Source: an uncultured Anaerolineae bacterium
GTDB taxonomy: Bacteria > Chloroflexota > Anaerolineae > Aggregatilineales > Phototrophicaceae
Direction: 5' to 3'
Assembly (NCBI GenBank): GCA_937944445.1
Contig: CALDYP010000025.1
Span: 1 to 54,068, forward strand
DNA: 54,068 nt
The translations under genes were made by a program, and so were the position numbers. Shown piece after piece: positions 8,380-17,531 of the stretch. The notes beneath the pieces were generated by a model. It saw only the letters and a program-made list of their open reading frames with translations, was not told where the DNA came from and did not search any database. Position 1 is the stretch's first letter, and each line of letters opens with the position of its first letter.

Positions 8380-11300
8380 TCAGTTGTCGCTGACAGCTGT
8401 TGACCACGTCAACGCCGTTTCGCCGCTGTCCAGCGCGATCCGCGCAAAGCTGACAGGGTCATAGAAACCGACGCGCAGCACAGGCGCTTGCCGTGTTTCT
8501 TCAAAAACGTGTGTGGTAGTAAGGTACTCGCCCGGCAGCCAGCTCGTGGTGGGGCGCGTCCAATTGACAGGGACTTCATCGTGCTGGTCGATGATCACCC
8601 CCTCATCATCTAATCGATGGACAAAAAGCCGCAAGTCATCCTTCAGAATGGTTGACGTTGTCCACACGAGCGAGAGCTGCCCCCCGCGCATTCGATAGCC
8701 CACCAGTTGGATGCCGTTCTGCCATGTGGCGTTTAGCGCCTGATCAATTTGAGGCTGCGTAAATTCACGAGTAGGGGTTGAGACGTTAAGGCCGCCTAAA
8801 AAGGCTTGATACACAATTTTTTCGTCAGCGTCTGCCATCTCTAACCACAGGTTATACGCCCCGTCGGCATTGAACAAAGGGACGGAAACTTGTACAGGTA
8901 TGCGATACACCTCCCCTGCACGCCACAAAGCCGCGGGGTACTCAGGGGCAAGTGGCTGCCACTCAGCTGCCGTTGAAGCGCCTCCCTCCCCTGCCCAACG
9001 CAGCCGATACTGAAAGGCATCTTGTGCTGATAGGCCAGCCAACAGCTCAAGGTTGACGACGAACGCGCTGCCCTCCATCGCACCTTGTGGCAGATCAGGC
9101 GTCGTCAAGAGCGCAACGGGGCCATCGGGCAGTTCACTGATCGCAGGCGCTTCTTGAGGCGCAATCTGCACTGTCGCGAGTTTTACGTCGGGCCTATCCG
9201 CATTGCCCGTGTCGTTGATTGTGGGCAACAGAGTATCCTGAGCGTACACCGAAACAAAGACATCGTATGGACCGGGCAGCGTGCCCTCAGGCAGCACCAG
9301 ACGCACAGCGTCCTGCACGTACAGGCCGACGATCCAACGCGAGGTATCCACGCCTGCAGGTTGGTAGTTCGTCCCCCGCGCAATCTCAATCCCTTCTCGA
9401 TTGCGGACACTGTACAGCGTCCCGTAGTTGTTGGCCATTGGCTGCAGGGGCGTCCAATGCGTGCGGATGGCGATCTCACCGCGCTGGTTCTGTTCAACTT
9501 GAACCTCAGCCGACAGCAGCATGAGTTCTCGATTGAACACGCTCCCTCTAATTGTTAGATTGTCAAAATAACCGTCTGACCAGCGAGTTTGACGCCACAA
9601 GTTATTCGTCTGATCGACAATCGTCGCCTTGAACGCAATCAGCCCCAGCCCAGTCAAGGCGCACAGCAGGAACAATGTTCGCGACGACGCCAGCGGCTGC
9701 CCATGTGTTGTCTGCGCCGATTTGGGCCCCATCCAGAGCGCCGCAATGAGCAAACAGAGGCTCACTCCTGAGCTTACTCCTGATATGAGAAGTCCTAAGC
9801 GCTGAAAATCGCTGAGTGCATACCTGACAGAGACGTTGACGCGGCCAGATGGCAGTCTGAAAGACAGCAGCCCATCGATATTCGCGATTGTAGTAACACG
9901 AAGTCCATTTACATACACTTCCCAATTGGGCATATACAACCAAGCGAGTACAAGTCTTCTTGCCTGATCAACTGATATTTGAAATGTGGCGTGAATGCCG
10001 CCCCAAGACTCTTGTTGAATTTGGATGCCGTCGGTGTTCGTCCATCTGGGGATGACGGGGCTAGCTTCCCACAGTGGCAAGAGCGCCTCCGGGTCGAGGA
10101 AAGGGCTAGCTTGGGCTGGCAAGTACTCACTGTAAGACGAAAGAGCGACTTCCCCGTACACGCGCTCATGCCTGTGTGCCGACAGAACATCTACCGCGTC
10201 TAGCGATTGAGTCGGCCTGTAGGTGAACGACAGCGAATACAAAACCAAACCGATCAGCAGCCCCATCGTCGCCAAGCTGCCGAGACGGCGCTTTTGTGCG
10301 TAGGGTTCGATCATGTAGATGCTCAACCCTGTCAGCACGGCCAATGCAAGGCTGGCGATGCCTAAGATGCGCCATGCGAACTGGGTGTAATACAGCAGAG
10401 GGGCATACTCCCAGACCCACGCGGAGGCGGGCGTGTTCATGAACAAGCTGAAGAGCAGGACAGCCGCCCAAAACAAGAATTGAACGCGCAGGCGCTTCGT
10501 CACAAACGCTATCGTCAAGCCAACCCCGGCTGCGATCAACGCCACCCAACTAACCGTAATAGGAACTGGAGCTTGCTGTTGGCGAGGATCAATTGGCACA
10601 GGCAACGCGAGCACATCTCGTATATCGCGCAGGTGGCGCGTCACATCCAAATTCGACAGAGCAGCCGTAATCGCGGGCAGCTTGATCCAGCTTGTTTCGC
10701 CGAGCGCAGGCAGCCAAAAGAAGGCGGTCAAGCCGATACTCAAAATGCCAACACAGGCCAGTAACGCCATCGTCCGAAACGGTCTGACGCTCGTGAACGC
10801 GATCACCATCGCATAGGCCGCGATCAACAACGACCCATGCAGCGTGACGATGTTGTGCAGCGGGATGAAGGCAGCATAAGCGGCCGCGGCGATCAAAAAA
10901 TTGGCCACAGAGGGGCGTTTGGCAAGCCGAGTGAGCGCGTATAGAACGACCGGCAGCAGCGCCAACCCGGCCACTTCGGTGATCGTGCCGCGCGAAACAG
11001 CGTCGTAGAGCAGGTAGGGAGAGTACAAGTACGCGACAGCCGCGATGATCCCCCCTGTCGTGTTGGTGAGGATCCGTCCGAGCAGGAACGCGCCAACCAG
11101 CGCAACCCACAGATAGAGCACCATAGCCGCCAACCAAGCATCGACAAACGACAGGCCGATTATGTGCAGTGTTCTGGGGAGGTAGTAAGCAAAAGGCGAA
11201 AAGTAGTTGAACAGCGGCGCGCCGTACCCATACGCCAACGCAGATGAAAATCGCGGATAAATGGGATGATCATATCGCAGCGAGTGATCAAGAACAATTG

Positions 11301-11436
11301 TTCTGTACAGGTGCAGAGCAGCATCATCACTCAGCAAGAGTTGGGACTGAGTAAAAGGTTGAATTGCCACTAGGGACAAACTCAGCAAGGCAGCAGTCAG
11401 CAGGGCGACGTTAAACAGCGAAGGCAGTCGGCGCAT
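8380..11436 (-). CDS. Large polytopic membrane protein, 6-pyruvoyl-tetrahydropterin synthase-related (PTPS_related/GT-C-like)
   Basis: 1018 residues. The first 430 residues carry about ten hydrophobic segments with an early acidic DDAALHLYRT motif in the first extracytoplasmic loop, typical of GT-C-fold and PTPS-related integral membrane proteins, which are common in Chloroflexota. Another TM segment lies near residues 545-580 and one near 600. The remainder (about 620-1018) is a beta-rich extracytoplasmic region of two or more sandwich-like parts. The architecture suggests transfer of sugars or another group from a polyprenyl-linked donor at the outer face, but the reaction is unknown. The gene lies 78 nt downstream of the TIR/SDR operon and could be read through from it. 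Confidence 0.75.
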   Translation of the reverse strand: MRRLPSLFNVALLTAALLSLSLVAIQPFTQSQLLLSDDAALHLYRTIVLDHSLRYDHPIYPRFSSALAYGYGAPLFNYFSPFAYYLPRTLHIIGLSFVDAWLAAMVLYLWVALVGAFLLGRILTNTTGGIIAAVAYLYSPYLLYDAVSRGTITEVAGLALLPVVLYALTRLAKRPSVANFLIAAAAYAAFIPLHNIVTLHGSLLIAAYAMVIAFTSVRPFRTMALLACVGILSIGLTAFFWLPALGETSWIKLPAITAALSNLDVTRHLRDIRDVLALPVPIDPRQQQAPVPITVSWVALIAAGVGLTIAFVTKRLRVQFLFWAAVLLFSLFMNTPASAWVWEYAPLLYYTQFAWRILGIASLALAVLTGLSIYMIEPYAQKRRLGSLATMGLLIGLVLYSLSFTYRPTQSLDAVDVLSAHRHERVYGEVALSSYSEYLPAQASPFLDPEALLPLWEASPVIPRWTNTDGIQIQQESWGGIHATFQISVDQARRLVLAWLYMPNWEVYVNGLRVTTIANIDGLLSFRLPSGRVNVSVRYALSDFQRLGLLISGVSSGVSLCLLIAALWMGPKSAQTTHGQPLASSRTLFLLCALTGLGLIAFKATIVDQTNNLWRQTRWSDGYFDNLTIRGSVFNRELMLLSAEVQVEQNQRGEIAIRTHWTPLQPMANNYGTLYSVRNREGIEIARGTNYQPAGVDTSRWIVGLYVQDAVRLVLPEGTLPGPYDVFVSVYAQDTLLPTINDTGNADRPDVKLATVQIAPQEAPAISELPDGPVALLTTPDLPQGAMEGSAFVVNLELLAGLSAQDAFQYRLRWAGEGGASTAAEWQPLAPEYPAALWRAGEVYRIPVQVSVPLFNADGAYNLWLEMADADEKIVYQAFLGGLNVSTPTREFTQPQIDQALNATWQNGIQLVGYRMRGGQLSLVWTTSTILKDDLRLFVHRLDDEGVIIDQHDEVPVNWTRPTTSWLPGEYLTTTHVFEETRQAPVLRVGFYDPVSFARIALDSGETALTWSTAVSDN

Positions 11437-11483
11437 TCAAAACATCCTGTCTTTATGCAAGGTTAGCAACGAAGCCCTTCAAC

Positions 11484-11511
11484 GCCTAGTGTGCTTGGCC
11501 TAGTGTGCTTG
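11484..11511. repeat. Perfect 14-bp tandem duplication
   Basis: GCCTAGTGTGCTTG occurs twice head to tail, starting 4 nt past the SDR stop codon in the SDR/PTPS-related gap. It looks like recent slippage; no function is apparent. Confidence 0.7.
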
Positions 11512-11514
11512 CGC

Positions 11515-12306
11515 TCAGGAACGACGACGCTGCCAATCTGTGAACTGCCGCAGCCCGATGAAGTACGTCAGATATCGTGCCAACGTGAGAGTCAACATCG
11601 ACAGGCGCAGCAGGCGAAAGAGCGGATGCGGGTACACCCGTTTTGCGCTGCGGCGTATTCCACTCACAATGGCTCGTGCGACTTGATCGGGCGTTTGTGT
11701 TGGGGGAATGATCGGGACTTGCTCGCCTGCGCGCTGAAAAAACTGGCTGCGAGTGGCCACCGGGTACACCACCATCAGATGCGTGTTGGGCGGCATCTCG
11801 AAGCGATACCCCTCGGCAAAGCGATCGACCGCGGCTTTGGTCGCGGCGTACAAGCTGTACCCGGGCACAGCGATGTATGACATGGCGGAGGCGATCAGCA
11901 CAGCAGTGTAGCCACCAGCAGGGCAGCGCTGCTGCATGACTTGGAGCGTGTAGATGGGAGAAAACACGTTGACGCGAAAAATATGCTCCACCCGCTGCCA
12001 GTCTTGATAGTTCATGCGCTCATAATAGGCAAAGCCAGCATTGGCAATCACAATGTCGATGCTGCCCATTTGAGCTAAAGCCGCCGAGATCATTTCCTCC
12101 ACGGTTGCAGGGAGCGACAAATCGCCCACAACTGGGGTGATAGCTGCTGTGTGAGGTGGGAGTGCGGCAAGGGTGGTTTGTAGAGCGGCACTATCAACAT
12201 CGACGCATGTGATATGAGCCGCTTCGTTACACAAGATACGCAGCAGCGCGGCCCCAATGCCAGAGGCCGCACCTGTAAGCAAAATAGTCTTGCCAGTAAT
12301 TTCCAT
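11515..12306 (-). CDS. Short-chain dehydrogenase/reductase (third gene of the TIR operon)
   Basis: 263 residues from the ATG at 12306; a TTG one codon earlier is less likely. Classical SDR: TGAASGIG cofactor motif near residues 11-18, VVGDLS acidic/adenine region, NAG motif, catalytic Ser in IASAMSYIAVPGYS and YAATK with catalytic Tyr and Lys. The C-terminus (LFRLLRLSMLTLTLARYLTYFIGLR region) is basic and hydrophobic, suggesting membrane association. It is joined to the TIR-FGE gene by a TGATG stop/start overlap, so it should be made together with it. A lipid or steroid-type substrate fits the hydrophobic tail, but nothing shows it. Whether it belongs functionally with the TIR genes is an inference from coupling alone. 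Confidence 0.88.
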   Translation of the reverse strand: MEITGKTILLTGAASGIGAALLRILCNEAAHITCVDVDSAALQTTLAALPPHTAAITPVVGDLSLPATVEEMISAALAQMGSIDIVIANAGFAYYERMNYQDWQRVEHIFRVNVFSPIYTLQVMQQRCPAGGYTAVLIASAMSYIAVPGYSLYAATKAAVDRFAEGYRFEMPPNTHLMVVYPVATRSQFFQRAGEQVPIIPPTQTPDQVARAIVSGIRRSAKRVYPHPLFRLLRLSMLTLTLARYLTYFIGLRQFTDWQRRRS

Positions 12307-13856
12307 CAAGCATCCAGCAAAATCATCACACGGAACCCAACCGTCGGTGTGATCAACTCGGGTGATTGTACCATTTCACTTGTCACCAGCAGCTCATCGG
12401 CGCGGCTGCGGAAGCTGCCACCGGCGAGGTAGCGATCTGCGCGCGTGCGGTGATCGTAGGGCTTTTCCAGCCCTGCGCCGTCGAGCAGCCATTCCCACAC
12501 GTTGCCGCTTAGATCGTAGTTTCCATAGGGGCCGGGGGAGTTGTAAGCGTTCACCGGGGTTGTGTGGCCGATGCCGCTGTCACGATAGTTGGCTTTGCTT
12601 GGCGTCAATTCATTCCCAAAAGGGTAGCGCCTGCCGTCTGTTCCACCGGCCGCGCGGCGACGTTGGGCGCGCGTCGGCAGCAGCACGCGCTGTCCGAGGT
12701 GCTCGCTCAAGTAGAAACAGAACGCCATCGCATTGTACCAACAAGTAGAGCACGGGTGCAGATCCTCAGATTCGGGGGCAGGGACGAGCTTTTCACTCTT
12801 TTCACGATAGTTGCGCGCGCTCGCCGCGTAGGTCCACCAGCGCACACGAGATGCCCCGTCCGGGTCGTTGATGAAGATGTTGAACTGTTGATTGGTCACC
12901 GGGTAACGCGCCAGTTCAAATGGCCGCATCGTTGCGCCAGTGTGGATCGGCAAAAATTCCAGCATCGGCATGAAAAAGTCGGGGTTACGTCGTGAGCGAA
13001 ACGACGAACGACTATTCACGCTCACAGCGGCAGCATCCGGTTGTTGCTGTTGGCTGATCACCGCGCCCACTGGCTTTTTGCTGAACAACACAGCGTGAAT
13101 GTTCTTGGGGTCATAGTCTGGGAAGCGCTTGCGAAAGGCTTCGTATTCTTCCAGAGCAAGCTCACGCAAGTGCGGGTTATGCGCGATGCTGCACAGCGTC
13201 CGATATTCCATGTCACGCGCGCGGTCGCTGAGCTGCTCATCCAAGAGCTTCTCGTTCTCTGAGATCATCTTGTCCACGATGCGTTTTTGCATGGGCTGCA
13301 TGGGTTTATCGCGCAGCCGCTGCAAGATCATCCGCGCGCGGTCGAACTCGCCCATCTGCATGAACTCACTCGCTTGGCCGATGTGCTGCGCCGGGTCACC
13401 GTCTAAAAAGACGGGAGGTGCGCTCATGATAGAGGCAGTTTGTGTCGGGTTCTTATGAACAGATTTCTTGAGGTCAGCTTCAATTTTGAGCAGCGAATCG
13501 TGAATCCACTGCACCACTTCATCAGTCATAGCCCCAGTTAGATCTGCCCAATGCAACTTAGATATTTCTTTGGGGATGTGCGGGATGGCGGCCTCGTCGA
13601 GCAAAATGGGCATGATGCGCTTGCCATGCCGCATGGCGATGTTCAGCTCACGTTTGCAGTAAACGGACTTCAAGCTGTGAACAGAGATCAAAAAGATGAG
13701 CACATCACACCATGCCAAGCGCTCAAGGATGATCTCCCACCAATCGTCCCCCGCGTAAAAACGATCATCAACAAAAATTTCATGGTTATCGATGATGCGC
13801 ACGATTTCTCGACAGAAAGGTTTATCAACGCGCGCATAACACATGAAGATTTTCAT
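12306..13856 (-). CDS. TIR domain fused to an FGE-sulfatase (C-type-lectin-like) fold
   Basis: 516 residues. Residues 1-130 are a TIR domain: MKIFMCYARVDKPF start, D-W-W after the BB-loop region (YAGDDWWEIILERL) and SLKSVYCKREL, where Glu70 is at the catalytic position of TIR NADases. Residues 155-275 are a helical linker, possibly repeat-like. Residues about 300-516 are an FGE-sulfatase fold: LARYPVTNQQFNIFI, CWYNAMAFCFYL, LLPTRAQRRRAAGG, GNVWEW and a final GFRVMILLDA. The two active-site cysteines that real formylglycine-generating enzymes carry between GGSF and GFR are absent, so this is more likely a ligand-binding module. ATGA overlap with the upstream NACHT gene and TGATG with the SDR indicate a coupled operon. 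Inferred role: NAD-consuming or signal-making effector. Confidence 0.9.
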   Translation of the reverse strand: MKIFMCYARVDKPFCREIVRIIDNHEIFVDDRFYAGDDWWEIILERLAWCDVLIFLISVHSLKSVYCKRELNIAMRHGKRIMPILLDEAAIPHIPKEISKLHWADLTGAMTDEVVQWIHDSLLKIEADLKKSVHKNPTQTASIMSAPPVFLDGDPAQHIGQASEFMQMGEFDRARMILQRLRDKPMQPMQKRIVDKMISENEKLLDEQLSDRARDMEYRTLCSIAHNPHLRELALEEYEAFRKRFPDYDPKNIHAVLFSKKPVGAVISQQQQPDAAAVSVNSRSSFRSRRNPDFFMPMLEFLPIHTGATMRPFELARYPVTNQQFNIFINDPDGASRVRWWTYAASARNYREKSEKLVPAPESEDLHPCSTCWYNAMAFCFYLSEHLGQRVLLPTRAQRRRAAGGTDGRRYPFGNELTPSKANYRDSGIGHTTPVNAYNSPGPYGNYDLSGNVWEWLLDGAGLEKPYDHRTRADRYLAGGSFRSRADELLVTSEMVQSPELITPTVGFRVMILLDA

Positions 13857-16800
13857 ACTGGCCTCGCTCTGTTCGACCGTGCAGCAAGCAATCTGAGGGC
13901 AGCAGGATTACCGATTTGCTCCAACGCCTCCGCTGCGATTTCCCCCAACGTCAACCCATTTCGTGACACCAACTTCTCTACCGAACTCAAGAATTGGCCA
14001 ATCACGGGCACAGCATCCGTCGCGCCGATCTTGCCGAGCGTTTCTAAGATGAGCGCTTTACGATCAAGATCGATGTCAGACTGTAGAAGGGTGATTAAAG
14101 CAGGCGCGGCACTTGGATCGCCTAAGCGCCCCAACGACCGAATGATCTGTTGGCTGACGAATGGGTTTTCATCGTTCAAAGCGTCGATGAGCGCTGAAAC
14201 GGCCAAGCGGTTGTTGAATCGAGTGATGTCTTCGGCCACTTTAGCCCGCACTTCAGCGCGCGTGTCTTTGAGCAGTTGGAGCACCTGAGGCAGGGCTTCG
14301 TCATCGCCGATTTCAGCCAGCGCATGGGCCGCCATTGATCGAATGTGCCAATCTTTGTCGTTGAGCAGCACGAGCAAAGAGCGCGTGGCAGCCGGTTCTG
14401 CCACCAAGCCCAACACTTCTGCGGTGATCCAGCGAACGTATGGGTCATCGTGGTAAACGCCCGCTTGAAGCCGATACAGCGCATCGAGCGGACAGCGCTT
14501 GTGATGACGGCGCGCATAGGCCGTCAGCGCAGCGGCAACATGCGGGCGATCCGGCCATTCTGCTGTGTTGAGCCGATGCAAAAGGTCGTCTAGTTCATCT
14601 TGGTGCTCGTGGGGAAGAGGTGTGACGGGTGGCGTTGGCTCCAACGGGGAACTTGGGGTGGCGATTTCAAGCGCGACAGCTTCATCTTCTACGGCGGCAG
14701 GCTGTGGAGCTGACTCAACGCGCGATTCGCTCTTGTCCTTCTGGAGCCGTTCAATGACTCGATTCTTAGACTTTGAATCACCACGCTGGAAAAATGACTG
14801 GATGACGCCCATCGCTTCCTCCGTACCAATACTTTCAAGCGCTTGGTGTGCTAACTCTGCGATTGTGTGCTTACTCCATGAAGGCTTGTCTTCATCATCA
14901 GCACAAGCAGCGAGCGCCGGTATCGCCTCAACAGAACGCAACTGGCCCAGAGCCATAACACTTACCGCTCGCAGCCCTGACGACTCGTGCTGAACATACG
15001 GCAGCAAGTCGTCCACAACGCTTGCGTCTCCGATGTGCCCCAAAACGCCAATGGCAACCCGCTTATCTCCCACCATTTCAGATTGAAGCAGCCGCCGCAG
15101 CGCTGGCACAGCGGCCACGCCAATTCGGATCAACGCTTCAGTAGCCGCTTTGCGCACCCGCCAATCGCTGTCCAAAAGCAAGCGCGTGAGGTCGTTGACG
15201 GCCTCAGGCTGCGGCATGTCACACAGCGCCTGCGCTGCATTCAAACGCACATCCGGGTGTGAATCGCTCAGGGCGGCGATCAAGCCCATGCTAGAGGCCG
15301 AATCAGATAAGACACCCAGCGCCCACGCGGCCCCGGTTCGCACTTGGGTGTTGGGGCTGTGGAGCATACGCAGCAGCAAGGGGACAACTTCTTCCCCCAA
15401 CGTGCGCAGCACGTCGGCCAGCTCATCACTCGGCACGCCATCCCACGATTGGAAGGGCTGCAAGTCCTCGGCGATAGGGTACGGCAGGCGGAGCAGAAAC
15501 TCATGGGCGATGACGCGCTGATCCCACGATCCACTGCGCATCAAGCCCAGCAAAAAGCTGATCGTTTTGTTCAACGTGAGGTGATTCAACACTGCCAGCG
15601 TCGCGCTGAAGGCAATCGTCTGATTTGCCAGCGCGTAACGCATGAAGCTGTCCAAAACGCGCCGCTGAACCTCAGCGCTCACCTCGTGACCAGCCATCGC
15701 CTCGACTGCGAGGTAAGGGTCAACCTCAGCGACATTTGAGAGCAGCATAGACGGATCGTCAATAATGCCCGCTAGCGCAACGATCGTCGCATCCCAGTAG
15801 TGAGAGACGCGGCGGCCATGCGCGTCAAACTCGGTGTAGGCCAGAATGGTGTGCAGCGGAACTTTTTGAAGGTGATACGCAGCAAAGACGTGTAGGAAGC
15901 TGCGATGCCAGAACTTGACGCGCTTCCTGTGAACCGTCAGGATGCGCGCGCTCACCAACGCATGCAGCAAGCCTTCACTGCCTAAAAACTGAACGGCTTG
16001 TTCGGGCGTCACGCTGTAAGGATTGCCTGAGAACATGATGCGATAGGCTAGATAGCCTACGCGCGGCAGCAGCTTGTGGAAGTCTACCCAGTCGGGGTTG
16101 TTGCGCACTTGTTCGCGCTCACAGAGCATCTCAACCACTTTGAGCAGCAGACGCTCGTTATTAGCGGGCAAGTCAGCCTTGGGGCGCATACGGTAGTGGA
16201 ACATCGCCGCCCGCAGCAGCAAGGCGCTGCTCTGCCAGCGCGCCGCTGGCGGATGCGCGTGGAACGCTTCCCAAAACGGGCGTGATTCGCGCCCCATGTA
16301 AGCGGCAACGTGAGCGCGCCGTTGGCCCTCCGTCACCGGGTGCATCTGAACAATTGGCAGGTCTAGGCCGTAGCGCGGGCTGTAAAAGGCTTCATCACAG
16401 GCGATGATGACGCGCTGCGGCGCTTGGTCAGAACGCAGCCAGCTGCGCAGACGTTCCATCTTTAAATCGCTGAAAACGCCTAGCTCGCTCAACCCGTCCA
16501 CATAAACAGCGTAACGGCCTTTGCGAATGTTAGACGTCGGGTCACCGATGGGCCGCAGTTGGTGCACAACGAGGGCCTCAAGCGGTTCGTCCGGGTTCCA
16601 GTGGCTTAAATCAACAAAGACAGGCACTGGCACATGACGCGCATCCTCAAGGTAGGCGTGCAGATGTTCGCTCATCAAGCGCATGAGCGCAGTCGTCTTA
16701 CCAACCCCGTTTGCGCCCATTAGCACGAAACGCCGCGTTTGTGCCGCCCAGTAAGGCATGTTGCCGATCTCGATTTCACGGTCAAACTGTGTGCCACGAT

Positions 16801-17407
16801 CAACGAAGATCGCGTTGATGCCCCAACCTTGTTCCAACATCGGAGGGGGCATCAACAACGAGTGCTCATCTAGGTCAGCCGGGCGGATCGGCGCTTCAAG
16901 ATAGCTCTTGTAAGTTTCAATCAGCATATTTAGGGTATTCACATAGCGGCGCTCAGGATCCAACCGAGCGGCCATCTGGACTGAGCCAGTGGCCTCCAGC
17001 GCTTTAGCCAGAGCGTTTAACCCAGCCGCATAGATGTGGTCAGCCTGCCAGCCCTCCATAGCAATCGACTGGCGATAGTCTACTTCCGTCGGGTAGTCGC
17101 TGGCTGCCAGCGAACTCAGCATGATTGGGATGATCGGGCGGTTTAGCTCCGACATGCGCTGAAGCGTGTTGCGCGCGGCCGGTGTCTGAATGCACTCAGA
17201 GGTCAGCACGACGAGCATCACACTGCACGCCGCCAGCGCTGTGCTGCTAACGTCGTTCCAGTCTTGATGAGGCGAGACGTTTAGCCGATCCATGAAGATG
17301 TTGACGCCGCGATTGCGAAGATCCGTAGCAAGCTGGAGAGCGAAGGCCACGTCTGCGTTGTGGTAGAGAAGATATGCAAAGCCAGTCTTGCCCACAGCAA
17401 GTCTCAC
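13853..17407 (-). CDS. TIR-like + NACHT NTPase + HEAT-repeat STAND protein
   Basis: 1184 residues from a GTG at 17407. Residues 8-140 are TIR-like (YLLYHNADVAFALQLATDL, FMDRLNVSPHQDW, VMLVVLTSECIQT). The catalytic Glu expected after the T-P-A-A-R segment is missing (N-T-L instead), so this TIR may be inactive. Residues 220-380 are a P-loop NTPase: Walker A GANGVGKT at 231-238, NACHT-type Walker B with DGLSE (Asp304). A helical section with KFWHRSFLHVFAAYHL follows, like NACHT winged/superstructure regions. HEAT repeats run about 665-900 and 965-1180 (QVRTGAAWALG, DVRLNAAQALC, WRVRKAATEAL, HIRSMAAHALAEIGD), separated by a Pro/Glu-rich linker near 905-960. This is the layout of bacterial NLR-like sensors. 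Its stop overlaps the TIR-FGE start (ATGA). Confidence 0.9.
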   Translation of the reverse strand: MRLAVGKTGFAYLLYHNADVAFALQLATDLRNRGVNIFMDRLNVSPHQDWNDVSSTALAACSVMLVVLTSECIQTPAARNTLQRMSELNRPIIPIMLSSLAASDYPTEVDYRQSIAMEGWQADHIYAAGLNALAKALEATGSVQMAARLDPERRYVNTLNMLIETYKSYLEAPIRPADLDEHSLLMPPPMLEQGWGINAIFVDRGTQFDREIEIGNMPYWAAQTRRFVLMGANGVGKTTALMRLMSEHLHAYLEDARHVPVPVFVDLSHWNPDEPLEALVVHQLRPIGDPTSNIRKGRYAVYVDGLSELGVFSDLKMERLRSWLRSDQAPQRVIIACDEAFYSPRYGLDLPIVQMHPVTEGQRRAHVAAYMGRESRPFWEAFHAHPPAARWQSSALLLRAAMFHYRMRPKADLPANNERLLLKVVEMLCEREQVRNNPDWVDFHKLLPRVGYLAYRIMFSGNPYSVTPEQAVQFLGSEGLLHALVSARILTVHRKRVKFWHRSFLHVFAAYHLQKVPLHTILAYTEFDAHGRRVSHYWDATIVALAGIIDDPSMLLSNVAEVDPYLAVEAMAGHEVSAEVQRRVLDSFMRYALANQTIAFSATLAVLNHLTLNKTISFLLGLMRSGSWDQRVIAHEFLLRLPYPIAEDLQPFQSWDGVPSDELADVLRTLGEEVVPLLLRMLHSPNTQVRTGAAWALGVLSDSASSMGLIAALSDSHPDVRLNAAQALCDMPQPEAVNDLTRLLLDSDWRVRKAATEALIRIGVAAVPALRRLLQSEMVGDKRVAIGVLGHIGDASVVDDLLPYVQHESSGLRAVSVMALGQLRSVEAIPALAACADDEDKPSWSKHTIAELAHQALESIGTEEAMGVIQSFFQRGDSKSKNRVIERLQKDKSESRVESAPQPAAVEDEAVALEIATPSSPLEPTPPVTPLPHEHQDELDDLLHRLNTAEWPDRPHVAAALTAYARRHHKRCPLDALYRLQAGVYHDDPYVRWITAEVLGLVAEPAATRSLLVLLNDKDWHIRSMAAHALAEIGDDEALPQVLQLLKDTRAEVRAKVAEDITRFNNRLAVSALIDALNDENPFVSQQIIRSLGRLGDPSAAPALITLLQSDIDLDRKALILETLGKIGATDAVPVIGQFLSSVEKLVSRNGLTLGEIAAEALEQIGNPAALRLLAARSNRARPV

Positions 17408-17427
17408 GCGATAAGTTCGAGGTGCAT
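17404..17427 (-). CDS. Possible 7-codon leader peptide overlapping the NACHT start
   Basis: ATG at 17427 opens MHLELIA and ends in a TGA that overlaps the GTG start of the TIR-NACHT gene (GTGA). The main GTG has no clear Shine-Dalgarno, so reinitiation after this leader could explain its translation. It has no recognisable attenuator structure and may be chance. Confidence 0.25.
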   Translation of the reverse strand: MHLELIA

Positions 17428-17440
17428 AATATCAAACTGA

Positions 17441-17468
17441 ATTCTAATGAAAATTTATCTTTTCGCAA
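17441..17468 (-). promoter_or_regulatory. Candidate promoter of the TIR-NACHT operon
   Basis: On the minus strand TTGCGA (17468-17463), a 16-bp spacer and TAGAAT (17446-17441) form a sigma-70-like promoter. Transcription would start near 17434, about 27 nt before the GTG. The whole 17408-17570 gap is strikingly AT-rich against a GC-rich background, as expected of a promoter region. Confidence 0.4.
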
Positions 17469-17510
17469 CAAATGTAACAGTATTGTAACTACTAATTGAC
17501 GTAAACATAC

Positions 17511-17531
17511 AAAAAAAGTACCTTAGTACTT
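17511..17531 (-). terminator. Candidate weak intrinsic terminator after the DUF427 gene
   Basis: On the minus strand AAGTAC, a TAAG loop and GTACTT are followed by five more T residues, 80 bp past the DUF427 stop. The stem is only 6 bp and AT-rich, so efficiency is uncertain. It would separate DUF427/gpmA transcription from the TIR operon. Confidence 0.4.

Noticed and set aside
12306..17407. Diversity-generating retroelement at the TIR-FGE gene
   Set aside because: No reverse transcriptase, accessory gene or template repeat was seen in the window.
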